Of a stretch of 64,000 nt of DNA, positions 9,242 to 19,400 are shown piece after piece (positions within the stretch are counted from its first letter, which is position 1; each line of letters starts with the position of its first letter). The DNA is from Oerskovia flava (GTDB taxonomy: Bacteria; Actinomycetota; Actinomycetes; Actinomycetales; Cellulomonadaceae), in NCBI RefSeq assembly GCF_026163685.1, contig NZ_JAOXSR010000001.1, forward strand, positions 186,001 through 250,000, written 5' to 3'. Under the pieces are notes generated by a model. It was given only the letters and a program-made list of their open reading frames with translations, was not told where the DNA came from and did not search any database. Made by a program: the position numbers and the translations under genes.

Positions 9242-10238
9242 GGACGACATCCGCGACCGGGAGACCGTCACGCCCGCCGACGTGCTCGGGGGCCCGACGC
9301 GGCGACGCGGACTCACGGACTTCATGCCACGGAAGTCGGGGAAGCTGCTCGCCGGCCTCGTCCTGGTGGTCGGCACGCTGCTCTTCGCCTTCCTGGGGCC
9401 GCTCTTCACGCAGAACCCTCGCAACTCCGACAACCCCGCGCTCCTGCCGCCGGGCAGCGACGGGCACGTCCTGGGGACGACGTCCCTCGGGCGGGACGTC
9501 CTCGCGCAGCTCGCGCACGGCGCCCAGGGATCGATCATGGTCGGCCTGGTCGCCGGCGCGATCGCCCTGGTGCTCTCGCTGATCTTCGGCATCCTCGCCG
9601 GGTACGTCGGCGGCTGGACGGACGAAGGGCTCTCGGCCTTCACGAGCGTCATGCTCGTCCTGCCGGGCCTGCCCCTCATCATCGTGCTCGCCTCGTTCGC
9701 GCAGCAGTCCGACGCCCTGCAGTTCATGTCGCGGAGCCTGTGGCTCGTGGCCATCATCCTGGGGCTCACGGCCTGGCCGGGCGCCGCGATCGTCCTGCGC
9801 TCCCAGGCGAGGTCCCTGCGCGTCCGTGACTACGTGGCGGCCTCGCGCGTCGCCGGGGAGAAGCCCCACTGGATCATCGGGGTCGAGATCCTCCCGAACC
9901 TGCTGCCCCTCCTCGCCGCGCAGTTCATCGGCGCGGTGATCCTCGCCATCATGAACGAGGCAGGCCTCGCCTACCTCGGGCTCGGACCCTCCGGGTCGAT
10001 CACGTGGGGAACGATGCTCAACGAGGCGCAGACGGGCGCGGCCCTGACCCGCGGAGCCTGGTGGTGGTTCGTCCCACCGGGTCTCATGATCGCCCTGTTC
10101 GGTTGTGGGCTCTCGCTCATCAACTTCAGCATCGACGAGGTCGTCAACCCGAAGCTGCGCACCGCGCCGGCAGCCGTGAAGAGCGTGCGGAAGGCGGCCA
10201 AGGCGGTCGCCGAGGACGAGAAGAAGGTGGAGGCATGA
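9234..10238 (+). CDS. ABC transporter permease, DppC/OppC type
   Basis: Second permease, 334 residues. A 40-residue cytoplasmic N-terminus precedes the first helix (LLAGLVLVVGTLLFAFLG). GTTSLGRDVLAQLAHGAQ is the typical DppC segment, and the EAA loop is AASRVAGEKPHWIIGVEILP. Its stop overlaps the ATG of the first ATPase (ATGA). The C-terminal tail is lysine-rich. It partners the 8249 permease. Confidence 0.94.
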   Translation: MAKDDIRDRETVTPADVLGGPTRRRGLTDFMPRKSGKLLAGLVLVVGTLLFAFLGPLFTQNPRNSDNPALLPPGSDGHVLGTTSLGRDVLAQLAHGAQGSIMVGLVAGAIALVLSLIFGILAGYVGGWTDEGLSAFTSVMLVLPGLPLIIVLASFAQQSDALQFMSRSLWLVAIILGLTAWPGAAIVLRSQARSLRVRDYVAASRVAGEKPHWIIGVEILPNLLPLLAAQFIGAVILAIMNEAGLAYLGLGPSGSITWGTMLNEAQTGAALTRGAWWWFVPPGLMIALFGCGLSLINFSIDEVVNPKLRTAPAAVKSVRKAAKAVAEDEKKVEA

Positions 10239-11149
10239 GCAGCACGCGCGAGCCCGAGCGGGAGCCGGTGGTCACCCGGGCGCCGGGCGGCACCCCGGTC
10301 CTCACACCGGTTCTCACGGCGAAGAACGTCTCGATCGAGTACGAGGTGACCCCGGTCGTCCACGCGGTCAAGGACGTCTCGCTGACGCTGCACCGTGGTG
10401 AGATCCTCGGCCTGGCCGGCGAGTCCGGCTGCGGCAAGACGACCTTCGCCTACGGACTGAACAAGCTGCTCAAGCCGCCCGCGCTGATGCGGTCGGGAGA
10501 GATCACGTTCCACGACAAGAACGGCGAGGACATCGACGTCGTCGGTCTCGACGGCGAGCGCCTCCGGGCGTTCCGCTGGGACAAGATCTCGATGGTGTTC
10601 CAGGGAGCGATGAACTCCCTCAACCCGGTGATCAGCGTCAAGGCGCAGCTCTACGACATCTTCTCGACGCACCGCCCCGGGATGTCGACGAAGGAGAAGA
10701 AGGCGGCCAGCGAAGAGCTGCTCCGGACCGTCGGGGTCGACCCGGCGCGACTCGGCTCCTACGCGCACGAGTTCTCCGGCGGCATGCGTCAGCGGGTGAT
10801 GATCGCGATGGCGCTCGCCCTGCGGCCCCAGGTCATGATCATGGACGAGCCGACGACGGCGCTCGACGTCGTGGTGCAGCGCGGCATCCTGCGGGAGATC
10901 ATGCGCCTGCGTGAGCAGTTCGACTTCGCGGTCGTCTTCATCACCCACGACCTGCCGATGCTGCTCGAGATCAGTGACCGGATCGCGGTCATGCGTGCCG
11001 GCGAGATCGTCGAGCTGGACAGCGCCGAGAACATCTACACGAACCCGCAGCACGAGTACACGCGCAAGCTCCTGAGCTCCTTCCCGAGCCTCACGGGCGA
11101 CCGCGGGGCGTTCGTCCGCACGGGAGAGCAGTCGGGAGAGGTGGCCTGA
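10235..11149 (+). CDS. ABC transporter ATP-binding protein, DppD/OppD type
   Basis: ATPase of 304 residues. Walker A is GESGCGKTTF, the signature is FSGGMRQR, Walker B is VMIMDEPTTALD, and the switch histidine is in FITHDLPM. A roughly 30-residue N-terminal extension precedes the ABC domain. It is somewhat short for the family, and the C-terminal Opp-type cysteine tail seen in many DppD proteins is absent. ATG overlaps the previous stop. It works as a heterodimer with the 11152 product. Confidence 0.94.
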   Translation: MSSTREPEREPVVTRAPGGTPVLTPVLTAKNVSIEYEVTPVVHAVKDVSLTLHRGEILGLAGESGCGKTTFAYGLNKLLKPPALMRSGEITFHDKNGEDIDVVGLDGERLRAFRWDKISMVFQGAMNSLNPVISVKAQLYDIFSTHRPGMSTKEKKAASEELLRTVGVDPARLGSYAHEFSGGMRQRVMIAMALALRPQVMIMDEPTTALDVVVQRGILREIMRLREQFDFAVVFITHDLPMLLEISDRIAVMRAGEIVELDSAENIYTNPQHEYTRKLLSSFPSLTGDRGAFVRTGEQSGEVA

Positions 11150-11151
11150 GC

Positions 11152-12039
11152 ATGAGCGTCCTCGAGGTCAAGGACCTGGTCAAGGACTTCACGGTCCGCA
11201 AGGGGTTGAAGCGCTCGAAGCTGCGGGCGGTGAACGACGTGTCGTTCACCCTCGAGCCCGGCAAGACGATCGCGCTGGTGGGGGAGTCGGGGTCCGGCAA
11301 GTCCACGGTGGCGCGGATGATCGCGAAGCTGGAGACGCCGTCGTCGGGGGAGATCCTGCTGGACGGGGTCCCGAGCGCCACGCGTGGCCGGGGTCTCGAC
11401 GGCTACCGGCACGACGTGCAGATGGTCTTCCAGGACCCGTTCGCCTCGCTCAACCCGTTCCACTCGATCGAGCACCATCTCGAACGCCCGCTGAAGCTGC
11501 ACAAGCGGGCGAAGGGGCGAGGAGAGCTCGAGGGGCAGATCCACGCGCTGCTCGAGCGGGTGAACCTCACGCCTGCGGAGGTCATGGCCAAGCGCCGTCC
11601 CCACGAGCTCTCGGGCGGTCAGCGTCAACGGGTGGCGATCGCCCGGGCGCTCGCGCCGGGTGCCCGCTTCCTCGTGGCGGACGAGCCGGTCTCGATGCTG
11701 GACGTGTCGATCCGCCTCGGGGTGCTCAACCTGCTCGCCCGGCTGCAGCGCGAGGAGAACCTCGGCGTCCTGTACATCACGCACGACCTGGCGACCGCAC
11801 GGCACTTCAGCGACGAGATCCTCGTGATGTTCCGCGGCACCATCGTCGAGCGCGGACCGTCGGACGAGGTGATCCTCGACCCCCAGCACGAGTACACGAA
11901 GCTCCTGCTGTCGGCGTCTCCCGACCCGGGGAACCAGGGAAGGCTGCGCGACGAGGTCCGTGCCGAGCTCGCCGCGTCCGCTGCGGGCGGGACGGTCCAG
12001 GACCCGGGGCGGGACCGGTTCGGGACCGCGGGCCTGTGA
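11152..12039 (+). CDS. ABC transporter ATP-binding protein, DppF/OppF type
   Basis: Second ATPase, 295 residues. Walker A is GESGSGKSTV, the signature is LSGGQRQR, Walker B is FLVADEPVSMLD, and the switch region is YITHDLA. It starts two bases after the preceding stop with GAGGTGG upstream. It completes a self-sufficient importer (binding protein, two permeases, two ATPases), unlike the CUT1 unit to its left, which has no ATPase. Confidence 0.94.
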   Translation: MSVLEVKDLVKDFTVRKGLKRSKLRAVNDVSFTLEPGKTIALVGESGSGKSTVARMIAKLETPSSGEILLDGVPSATRGRGLDGYRHDVQMVFQDPFASLNPFHSIEHHLERPLKLHKRAKGRGELEGQIHALLERVNLTPAEVMAKRRPHELSGGQRQRVAIARALAPGARFLVADEPVSMLDVSIRLGVLNLLARLQREENLGVLYITHDLATARHFSDEILVMFRGTIVERGPSDEVILDPQHEYTKLLLSASPDPGNQGRLRDEVRAELAASAAGGTVQDPGRDRFGTAGL

Positions 12040-12065
12040 GGGCCTGACGCCGTAGAGTCGGCCCC

Positions 12066-13628
12066 GTGCCCAGCCGTCATCTGCACCTCGCGCCCAGCAC
12101 GTCCGCCCCGGCCGCGGCGGTCCGCGCGGCCCTGACCGCGCTCCGCGCGGAGATGGAGGTCCCGGCCGAGTTCCCGCCGGACGTGCTGGCGGAGGCGGAG
12201 CGCGCGGTCGACGGGGTCGCGGGCTCGCGCGACGACCTGCGCGACCTGCCCTTCGTGACGATCGACCCGCCCGGGTCGATGGACCTCGACCAGGCGATGC
12301 ATCTCGCGCGCGAGGACGACGGGTTCGTCGTGCACTACGCGATCGCGGACGTCGCGGCGTTCGTCGAGCCCGGTGGGGCGCTCGACGCCGAGGTGAACCA
12401 GCGGGGCATGACGCTCTACGGGCCCGACCTCCGCACGCCGCTGCACCCGCCCGTGATGTCCGAGGGCGCGGCCAGCCTCCTGCCGGGGCAGGACCGTCCG
12501 GCCGCGGTGTGGCGGGTCGTGCTGGACGCGAGCACGGAGGTCGTCGACGCGCAGGTCCGGCGTGCGCTGGTCCGCTCGGTCGCCCGGTTCGACTACGCGC
12601 AGGTGCAGGCGTGGGTCGACGGCGGTGCGGAGCCGGACGCGACGGTCGGGCCCCGGGAGGCCGCGTCGCTGGCCCTGCTGGCGGCGGTCGGGGAGGGGCG
12701 GCGCCGCCTCGAGCGGGAGCGCGGCGGGGTGTCGCTGGACGTGCCCGAGCAGGAGATCACCACGGCCGAGGACGGCACGTTCGGTCTCGAGCTGCGTTCG
12801 ACGCTCCCGGCCGAGGGCTGGAACGCCCAGATCTCGCTGCTGACGGGGATCGCGGCCGCCGGCATCATGCGGGCGGGCGGCGTGGGGATCTTCCGCACCC
12901 TGCGCGACGCGGACCCGCGGGACGTCGCGCGACTGCGCCGCACGGCTCGCGCGCTCGGCATCGACTGGCCGCAGGAGACCACCTACGCGGACCTGCTGCC
13001 GACGCTCGACTCGCGCGCGTCCCGGCACGCGGCCTTCCTCAACGAGGCGACGTCGCTGTTCCGCGGCGCCTCCTACGCGCCGTTCGGCGCCACGGGCCAG
13101 GAGCCGGGCGTGCCCGACGACGCCGCGCACGCCGCGATCGCCGCCGAGTACGCGCACGTGACCGCGCCGCTGCGCCGACTCGTCGACCGCTACGGGACCG
13201 AGGTGTGCCTCGCGCTGTGCGCGGGAGATCCCGTGCCGCGCTGGGTGCTGGACGCCCTGCCCGGCCTGCCGCGCACCATGGCGCGCACCGGTCAGCGCGC
13301 GGGGACGTACGAGCGGTCGAGCGTCGACGTCGTGGAGGCCGCGCTCCTGCACGGCCGTGAGGGCGAGGAGTTCGACGGGGTCGTCGTCGACGTCGAGGAC
13401 GACGCCGAGCGTGAGCGCCGCCTCGAGCGGGAGGCCGGCGCCGAGAACGGTGGCGAGGACGGCGGGACCGCCGCGGGGTCGCCCGCGCGCGTCGGGCAGG
13501 TCGTGCTCGCCGACCCGGCGGTGCGGGCCACCGTGACGGGCGCGGAGCTGCCGCTCGGCGACCCGTTGCGGGTGCGCCTGGCGGAGGCGTCGGTCCCCGA
13601 GCGGCGCGTCCGCTTCGTCGTCGCCTGA
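12066..13628 (+). CDS. RNB-domain ribonuclease (RNase II/R family, short actinobacterial form)
   Basis: Predicted 3'-to-5' exoribonuclease of 520 residues, built on the RNB catalytic domain with no clear cold-shock or S1 RNA-binding domain. The metal-binding signature reads TIDPPGSMDLDQAM; the E. coli RNase II counterpart carries D201, D207, D209 and D210, so the fourth aspartate position here is Gln while the essential D209 equivalent is kept. HYAIADVAAFV and the later QRAGTYERSSVD also fit. The C-terminus (residues 430-470) is an acidic low-complexity insert. GTG start with TAGAGT seven bases upstream, suggesting a leaderless message. Confidence 0.88.
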   Translation: MPSRHLHLAPSTSAPAAAVRAALTALRAEMEVPAEFPPDVLAEAERAVDGVAGSRDDLRDLPFVTIDPPGSMDLDQAMHLAREDDGFVVHYAIADVAAFVEPGGALDAEVNQRGMTLYGPDLRTPLHPPVMSEGAASLLPGQDRPAAVWRVVLDASTEVVDAQVRRALVRSVARFDYAQVQAWVDGGAEPDATVGPREAASLALLAAVGEGRRRLERERGGVSLDVPEQEITTAEDGTFGLELRSTLPAEGWNAQISLLTGIAAAGIMRAGGVGIFRTLRDADPRDVARLRRTARALGIDWPQETTYADLLPTLDSRASRHAAFLNEATSLFRGASYAPFGATGQEPGVPDDAAHAAIAAEYAHVTAPLRRLVDRYGTEVCLALCAGDPVPRWVLDALPGLPRTMARTGQRAGTYERSSVDVVEAALLHGREGEEFDGVVVDVEDDAERERRLEREAGAENGGEDGGTAAGSPARVGQVVLADPAVRATVTGAELPLGDPLRVRLAEASVPERRVRFVVA

Positions 13629-13694
13629 GCGGTCGTCGCCCGAGCGTCGTCGCCTCGGCCGTCGAGACCCGTGCGCCCTGCGTACGCTGTGCCC

Positions 13695-14069
13695 ATGCCT
13701 GCCCGACGACGCACCGACCCCGCCGTAGGACGCCTCGCCCTGGCGGCGTGGCGGCAGGGCACCGCGATGACGACCGACGTGACGACCGCGGTGCGCTTCA
13801 CGCTCGAGGAGATCGCCGACGTCGCGCCCGGCCGCTCGGTGGAGGTACGCGTCCCGCCGTCGGGCGCGGTGCAGTGCGTCGAGGGGCCGCGGCACACCCG
13901 CGGCACGCCGCCGAACGTCGTCGAGACCGACCCGCAGACGTGGCTCGGCCTCGTGACCGGTGCGGTGGCCTGGGCCGACGCGGTCGCCGACGGGCGGGTG
14001 CGTGCGTCCGGGGAGCGCGCCGACCTCTCGGGGCTCCTGCCGCTGCAGGCGGCGCGCAGCCGGGACTGA
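13695..14069 (+). CDS. Sterol-carrier-protein-like (SCP) domain protein
   Basis: Small soluble protein of 124 residues resembling the bacterial SCP ortholog family found in actinobacteria: [22 protein letters not shown], then [18 protein letters not shown] and the closing GLLPL. Members are thought to bind hydrophobic ligands; none has a settled role in this context. The ATG at 13695 follows TACGCT by six bases, a leaderless pattern, and replaces the GTG at 13671. It sits between RNB and a convergent serine hydrolase. Confidence 0.7.
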   Translation: MPARRRTDPAVGRLALAAWRQGTAMTTDVTTAVRFTLEEIADVAPGRSVEVRVPPSGAVQCVEGPRHTRGTPPNVVETDPQTWLGLVTGAVAWADAVADGRVRASGERADLSGLLPLQAARSRD

Positions 14070-14072
14070 GCC

Positions 14073-14999
14073 TCAGGCCGCGGGTGCGGACAGGGCCGGC
14101 AGCAGGCCGTCCCAGACGGCGCGCAGGATGTCGTTGGCGTTGCGCTCGTTGTGGGCCGTGACGGTCACGACGGCGCGCTGGCGGGGGAGCACGATCGAGA
14201 ACTGGCCGTACCGGCCGTCGGCCCGCCACGCGCCGTCGGGCGTCGAGGTCCACACCTGGTAGCCGTACCCGCCCGCCGACTCGGGGTCGGTCGAGAAGTG
14301 CGCGGTGCTGACGACGTCGGTGTGCATCGCGTCGACGAAGTCCGCCGGGACGAGGGAAACTCCCTCCCAGGTCCCGCGCTGCAGGAGGAGGCGGCCGAGG
14401 CGGGCGAGCTCGCTCGTCGTGAGGTGCAGGCCCTTCGCCCCCTCGCTGAACCCCAGCGGGCAGCGCAGCCACTGCGGGTTGGCGATGCCGAGCGGGTCGA
14501 ACAGCCGGGGGACGAGGTAGTCGCGCAGGTCCTCGCCGCTGACCCGCTCGACGACGCGTCCGAGCAGGTAGGTCGACGCGTTCGAGTAGTCGAACCGTTC
14601 GCCCGGCCGGGTCACGAGGTCCGCCGAGAGGAACGTCGCCGCGACGTCGTGCGGCGCGTCCGCGGGCAGCTCGAACCACGTCACCGGGCTGCCCGACGTC
14701 ATCTGCAGCAGATGGCGGATCGTCACCTGGTCGACGCCGGCGCCCACCCGGCCGCGGTGGTCGGCGAAGTGGTCGAGCACCGGGTCGTCGAGGTCGAGCA
14801 GACCCGCACCGCGCGCGATGCCGATCGCGACCGCGGTGAACGTCTTGGACCCGGACCAGACGTGCACCCGGTCGTCCGCGCGGAAACGGTGCTCCAGCGG
14901 ATCGTGACCCTCGCGGTGGACGTGCACCCCGTAGACCCCCAGGTCCTGCTCCTCGGTGCGGCGGCGGAAGTCGTCGAGGAGCGCGGTGTCGTGAGTCAT
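14073..14999 (-). CDS. Serine hydrolase, class C beta-lactamase-like
   Basis: 308-residue member of the penicillin-binding-protein / class C beta-lactamase fold. SGSK in HVWSGSKTFTA provides the nucleophile (SxxK); YSN in FDYSNASTYLLG is the second motif; DGRYGQFS takes the place of the KTG/HxG element. There is no signal peptide from the ATG at 14999, so it is likely cytoplasmic and more probably an esterase or peptidase than an antibiotic-resistance enzyme. Convergent with the SCP-like gene, stop codons three bases apart. Confidence 0.88.
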   Translation of the reverse strand: MTHDTALLDDFRRRTEEQDLGVYGVHVHREGHDPLEHRFRADDRVHVWSGSKTFTAVAIGIARGAGLLDLDDPVLDHFADHRGRVGAGVDQVTIRHLLQMTSGSPVTWFELPADAPHDVAATFLSADLVTRPGERFDYSNASTYLLGRVVERVSGEDLRDYLVPRLFDPLGIANPQWLRCPLGFSEGAKGLHLTTSELARLGRLLLQRGTWEGVSLVPADFVDAMHTDVVSTAHFSTDPESAGGYGYQVWTSTPDGAWRADGRYGQFSIVLPRQRAVVTVTAHNERNANDILRAVWDGLLPALSAPAA

Positions 15000-15063
15000 C
15001 GGAACATCGTGGACGACCGGCGGCCGGAGGGCAAAGCGTCCGACCGCCGGACCCACGTGCAGG

Positions 15064-15996
15064 TCAGCGCAGGGGCGTGGCGTCCCGGGCGGCGACGTAC
15101 GACGGCCGGTGACCCGACGCCCCGAAGGGCTCGTCGAGCGCGTTCTCGACGCTGTTGAACACGAAGAAGATGTTGGAGCGGGGGAACGGGGTGATGTTGT
15201 TGCCCGACCCGTGCATGATGTTCGCGTCGAACCACAGCGCGGACCCCGCGGGGCCGGTGAACTGCTCGATGCCCAGGCGATGGGCCAGCTCGGAGATGTC
15301 CTCCTCGGACGGCACACCGGCCTTCTGCTCCTTGAGCGAGGACCGGTAGTTGTCCGCAGGTGTCTCGCCGAGGCTCGGCACGAAGGTGCGGTGCGAGCCC
15401 GGCATGACCATCAGCCCCCCGTTGAACGGGTAGTTGTCGGTCAGCGCGATCGAGCAGCTCACGGCGCGGGGGATCGGCATGCCGTCCTCCGCGTGCCACG
15501 TCTCGAAGTCGGAGTGCCAGGAGAAGCCGGTGCCCTTGAACCCCGGCATGTAGTTGACCCGGGTCTGGTGCAGGTAGACGTCCGAGCCGAGCAGCTGGCG
15601 GGCACGGCCGAGGATCCGCGGGTCGCGCGACAGGGCGTCGATGGCCGGGCTGAGGCGTTGCACCTCGAAGACGGAGCGCACCTCGCCCGAGGACTGCTCC
15701 GTGACGGTCCGCTCGTCGGCGACGACGGCCGGCGTCGTGGTCAGCCGGGTGAGCTCCTGGCGGTACGCGACGACCTCGTCGGCGGTGAGCACCTCCTCGA
15801 GCACCGTGAAGCCGCGCTCGGCGTGGGCGGCGAGCGCGGCGGCGTCGAACGGGCCGTCCGCCTCGGTGCCCCACACGGTGGGGTGCTCGCGGGCGATCGT
15901 GCCGGCCGACGTCGTCACTCTCGTCGGGTAGAGGTCCCGCCGCGCGGTCTCGGCGGTCTGCGGTGCGGTCGGGGATGCGGGCGTCTGCGTCGTCAT
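15064..15996 (-). CDS. ectD: Ectoine hydroxylase (5-hydroxyectoine synthesis)
   Basis: Fe(II)/2-oxoglutarate dioxygenase that converts ectoine to 5-hydroxyectoine. The 310 residues carry the diagnostic EctD signature FSWHSDFETWHAEDGMP at 158-174. Iron ligands are His161, Asp163 and His262 (FDANIMHGSGN). AAGGAG lies six bases before the ATG at 15996. No ectABC gene for making ectoine is beside it, so this is a solitary ectD in this window: it may act on imported ectoine, or ectABC may lie elsewhere. Expression under osmotic or heat stress is expected for the family but not shown here. Confidence 0.93.
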   Translation of the reverse strand: MTTQTPASPTAPQTAETARRDLYPTRVTTSAGTIAREHPTVWGTEADGPFDAAALAAHAERGFTVLEEVLTADEVVAYRQELTRLTTTPAVVADERTVTEQSSGEVRSVFEVQRLSPAIDALSRDPRILGRARQLLGSDVYLHQTRVNYMPGFKGTGFSWHSDFETWHAEDGMPIPRAVSCSIALTDNYPFNGGLMVMPGSHRTFVPSLGETPADNYRSSLKEQKAGVPSEEDISELAHRLGIEQFTGPAGSALWFDANIMHGSGNNITPFPRSNIFFVFNSVENALDEPFGASGHRPSYVAARDATPLR

Positions 15997-16486
15997 ACGG
16001 TCTCCTTCGGCGGCGTTCGTCCTGAGCAGGGGCAGGGCGCTGCGGAGGAGGCCGGGCGCGGGCCCAGGTCCGGGCGGAGCAGGAGTACGGCATAGGTCGA
16101 CGAGCGGCGCGGCTGTCTCGGGCACCTCCCAGAGGGCACATCGGTGGGTCGCGTCCACGCCACGTTACCGACGTCAGCGGCGTTGTCCAGCGGTACCTCG
16201 GTCGGCACCTCGTCGGCACCGTGGCCCGCAGGGCTACTGATCGGTAACGTTCCGGCCGCCAAGGGTGGCGTCCCGGCGGGCGGGCGGCTAGCGTCACTGG
16301 GCATGATCGGCACACGCCGGTCGGACGCCGCGAGCACAGTGACGTGCGCAGGCGTTCGACAGGTCGTGACCCGGCCGCAACCGACAGTTCACACGGGTGC
16401 GCTTCGATGAACCTGGTCGTCGTGCGTCCGGTCCGTGGACAACGGGTCGCGCGTCGGTGCCGTCCGCACCAGATGAAGGAGTCAGC
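15997..16486. other. 490-bp divergent intergenic region (ectD / secreted nuclease)
   Basis: No gene seen on either strand. It holds a perfect 10-bp inverted repeat, ACGTTACCGA (16162-16171) and TCGGTAACGT (16241-16250), nearer ectD, and an 11-nt-spaced set of repeats (16354-16397) nearer the nuclease gene. Promoter hexamers are not convincing. Confidence 0.5.
16354..16397 (+). promoter_or_regulatory. Possible PHO box (PhoP site) before the secreted nuclease gene
   Basis: Four consecutive 11-base units start at 16354, 16365, 16376 and 16387. Against the Streptomyces PHO-box unit (G-G/T-TCAYYYR-G/C-G) they score about 7, 8, 6 and 10 of 11; the last is GTTCACACGGG. Phosphate-starvation control would suit a nuclease/5'-nucleotidase. 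Inferred from pattern only. Confidence 0.4.
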
Positions 16487-19400
16487 GTGTACCACCACCA
16501 GAACCTGCGACGTCGGAGGGTGGTGGTGGCTGCCGCGCTGAGCATGGCGCTCGCCGTGCCCACCGCGTCCGCCGCCGTCGCCGCCCCCGGGGCACCGACC
16601 GCCGTGAGCGCCGCGGTCGACGACGCCACGACCGTCGTCATCAACGAGGCGTACCTGTCGGGCGGGAGCGCCAACGCTCCGTACTCGACCAAGTTCGTCG
16701 AGCTGTACAACCCGACGGACGCGCCGGTCGACCTCGACGGCTGGTCGCTGCAGTACCGCTCGGCGACCGGCACCGGTGCGTCGAACGGCACGGTCGCCCT
16801 CAGCGGGACCATCGACGCCGAGGGCTACTACCTCGTCGCGGGCGGCTCCAACGGCACCAACGGTGCGGCGCTGCCGGAGCCCGACGCCTCGGGCTCGGTG
16901 AACTTCCAGGGCCAGAACGGCACCATCGCGCTGGTCGACGCCCCGGCCGCGATCACGCTGCCCACAGGCGACGTCGTCGGAGCCGACGACCGGATCGTGG
17001 ACCTCCTCGGATACGGCACCTCGAACACGTTCGAGACGGCGGCCGGACCGGCGGGACGAGCCAACAACGCGGGCGGGTCCCTCAACCGGACCGGCTTCGT
17101 CGACACGGACGACAACTCGGCCGACTTCGCGGTCCTCGACGCGGTCACGCCCCAGAACAGCGGCAGCGACCCCGGCCCGGACCCCGAGCCCGAGGTGTGC
17201 GAGGCGGAGACCATCGCCGAGATCCAGGGGACCGGCGACGTGAGCCCCTGCGTGGGCCAGACCGTCACCGCTCGCGGCGTCGTCACGGCGTCGTACCCGA
17301 CCGGCGGCTACGACGGCCTGTACATCCAGACGCCCGGCACCGGCGGCGACCTGGACCTCGAGGAGCACGACGCCTCCGACGCGATCTTCGTCTACTCCGC
17401 GGCCGCCGCCGCCGATCTCGAGATCGGTGACCACGTCGAGGTGACGGGCACGGTCTCCGAGTACTTCACCCTGACGCAGATCGCGCCCGCCGCCGGCGGG
17501 TGGACGGTCCTCGACGAGCCCGCGGAGGCCGTCAAGCCCGCGAACGTCGCCTTCCCGGCCGACGACGCGCAGCGCGAGACGCTCGAGGGCATGCTGCTGC
17601 AGCCGGCCGGCGACCACGTCGTCGCCGACAACTACTCGACGAACTTCTACGGCTCGATCGGTCTGGCGACCGGGACCACCCCCCTCCTCCAGCCCACCGC
17701 GGCCGGTCGCCCGGGCAGCCCGGAGGCCGCCGCGGCCGTCGCGGACGCCGCAGCCCGCGGCGTCGTGCTCGACGACGGCGCGACGACGAACTTCAACACC
17801 CAGGCCAACAAGGCCACGCCGCTGCCCTACCTCACCCCGGACGCGCCCGTGCGGGTGGGTGCCGCGGTCGAGTTCGTCACCCCGGTGATCCTCGACTACC
17901 GGTTCGACGCCTGGACCTACCAGCCGCTCACCCGTCTCACGGCGGACAACGCCGAGGGCGTCCAGCCCGCCACCTTCGCCGACACGCGCACCGACGCCCC
18001 CGAGGACGTCGGCGGCGACATGCAGGTCGCGATCTTCAACGTGCTGAACTACTTCACGACGACGGGCGACCAGCTCAACGGCTGCCAGTACTACACGGAC
18101 CGTGAGGGCAACCCCGTCACCGTCCGGACCGGCTGCCTCGCGCGCGGGGCCGCCGACGCCGAGAACCTCGAGCGCCAGGAGACCAAGATCGTCGCCGCGA
18201 TCGACGCGCTCGGCGCCGACGTCGTGGCCCTCATGGAGATCGAGAACTCCGAGCCGTTCGGCAAGGACCGCGACCAGGCGCTGTCCGACCTCGTCGACGC
18301 CCTCAACGAGGTCGCCGGTGACGGGGTGTGGGCGTTCGCGCCCTCCCCGGCAGCGGTGCCCGCCGACGAGGACGTGATCCGCACCGCGTTCATCTACCGC
18401 GCGGAGTCGGCCGAGCTCGTGGGCGACTCGCAGATCCTCCTCGACGACCCGGCGTACTCCAACGCTCGCGAGCCGCTCGCCCAGGTGTTCCGCCCGGTCG
18501 ACGGCGGGGACGACAGCGAGGTGCTCGTCGTCGCGAACCACTTCAAGTCGAAGGGTTCGGGCACGGGTGAGGACGCCGACCAGGGCGACGGCCAGGGGGC
18601 GTCCAACGCGTCCCGCGTGCGTCAGGCAACGTCCCTCGTCGACTTCGCGCAGGAGGTCGCCGACGACGCCGGGACGGACAAGATCCTGCTTGCCGGCGAC
18701 TTCAACGCCTATGACCAGGAGGACCCGCTCGAGGTCTTCCGCGACGCGCAGTACACGAGCCTGGGCGCCGCGACCGGGGAGAACACCTACCTGTTCGGTG
18801 GCCTCGTCGGATCGCTCGACCACATCTTCGCCTCGCCGGCCGCGGCAGCGACCGTCACCGGTGCGGACGTGTGGAACATCAACTCGGTCGAGCCGATCGC
18901 GAACGAGTACTCGCGCTACAACTACAACGCGACGATCCTCTACGACACCTCGCCGTTCCGCTCCTCCGACCACGACCCGCTGGTCGTCGGGCTCGACCTG
19001 GCCGGCGAGCAGTCCGGCACCACGCAGATCGACCTGTTGGCGATCAACGACTTCCACGGTCGGATCGACAGCAACACCGTGAAGTTCGCGGGGACGATCG
19101 AGGCGCTGCGCGCCGAGAACCCCGACAACACGCTCTTCCTGTCGGCGGGCGACAACATCGGCGCGTCGGTCTTCGCGTCGGCGTCGCAGAACGACCAGCC
19201 GACGATCGACGTCCTCAACGCGCTCGACCTCGCGAGCTCCGCGGTGGGCAACCACGAGTTCGACCAAGGGCTCGACGACCTCACCGGTCGCGTCGAGGAC
19301 GCGAGCGACTGGAACCACCTCGGTGCCAACGTCTACGACAAGGGCACGCTGAACCCGGCGCTCCAGGAGTTCGACGTCATCGAGGTCGACGGCGTGCGGC

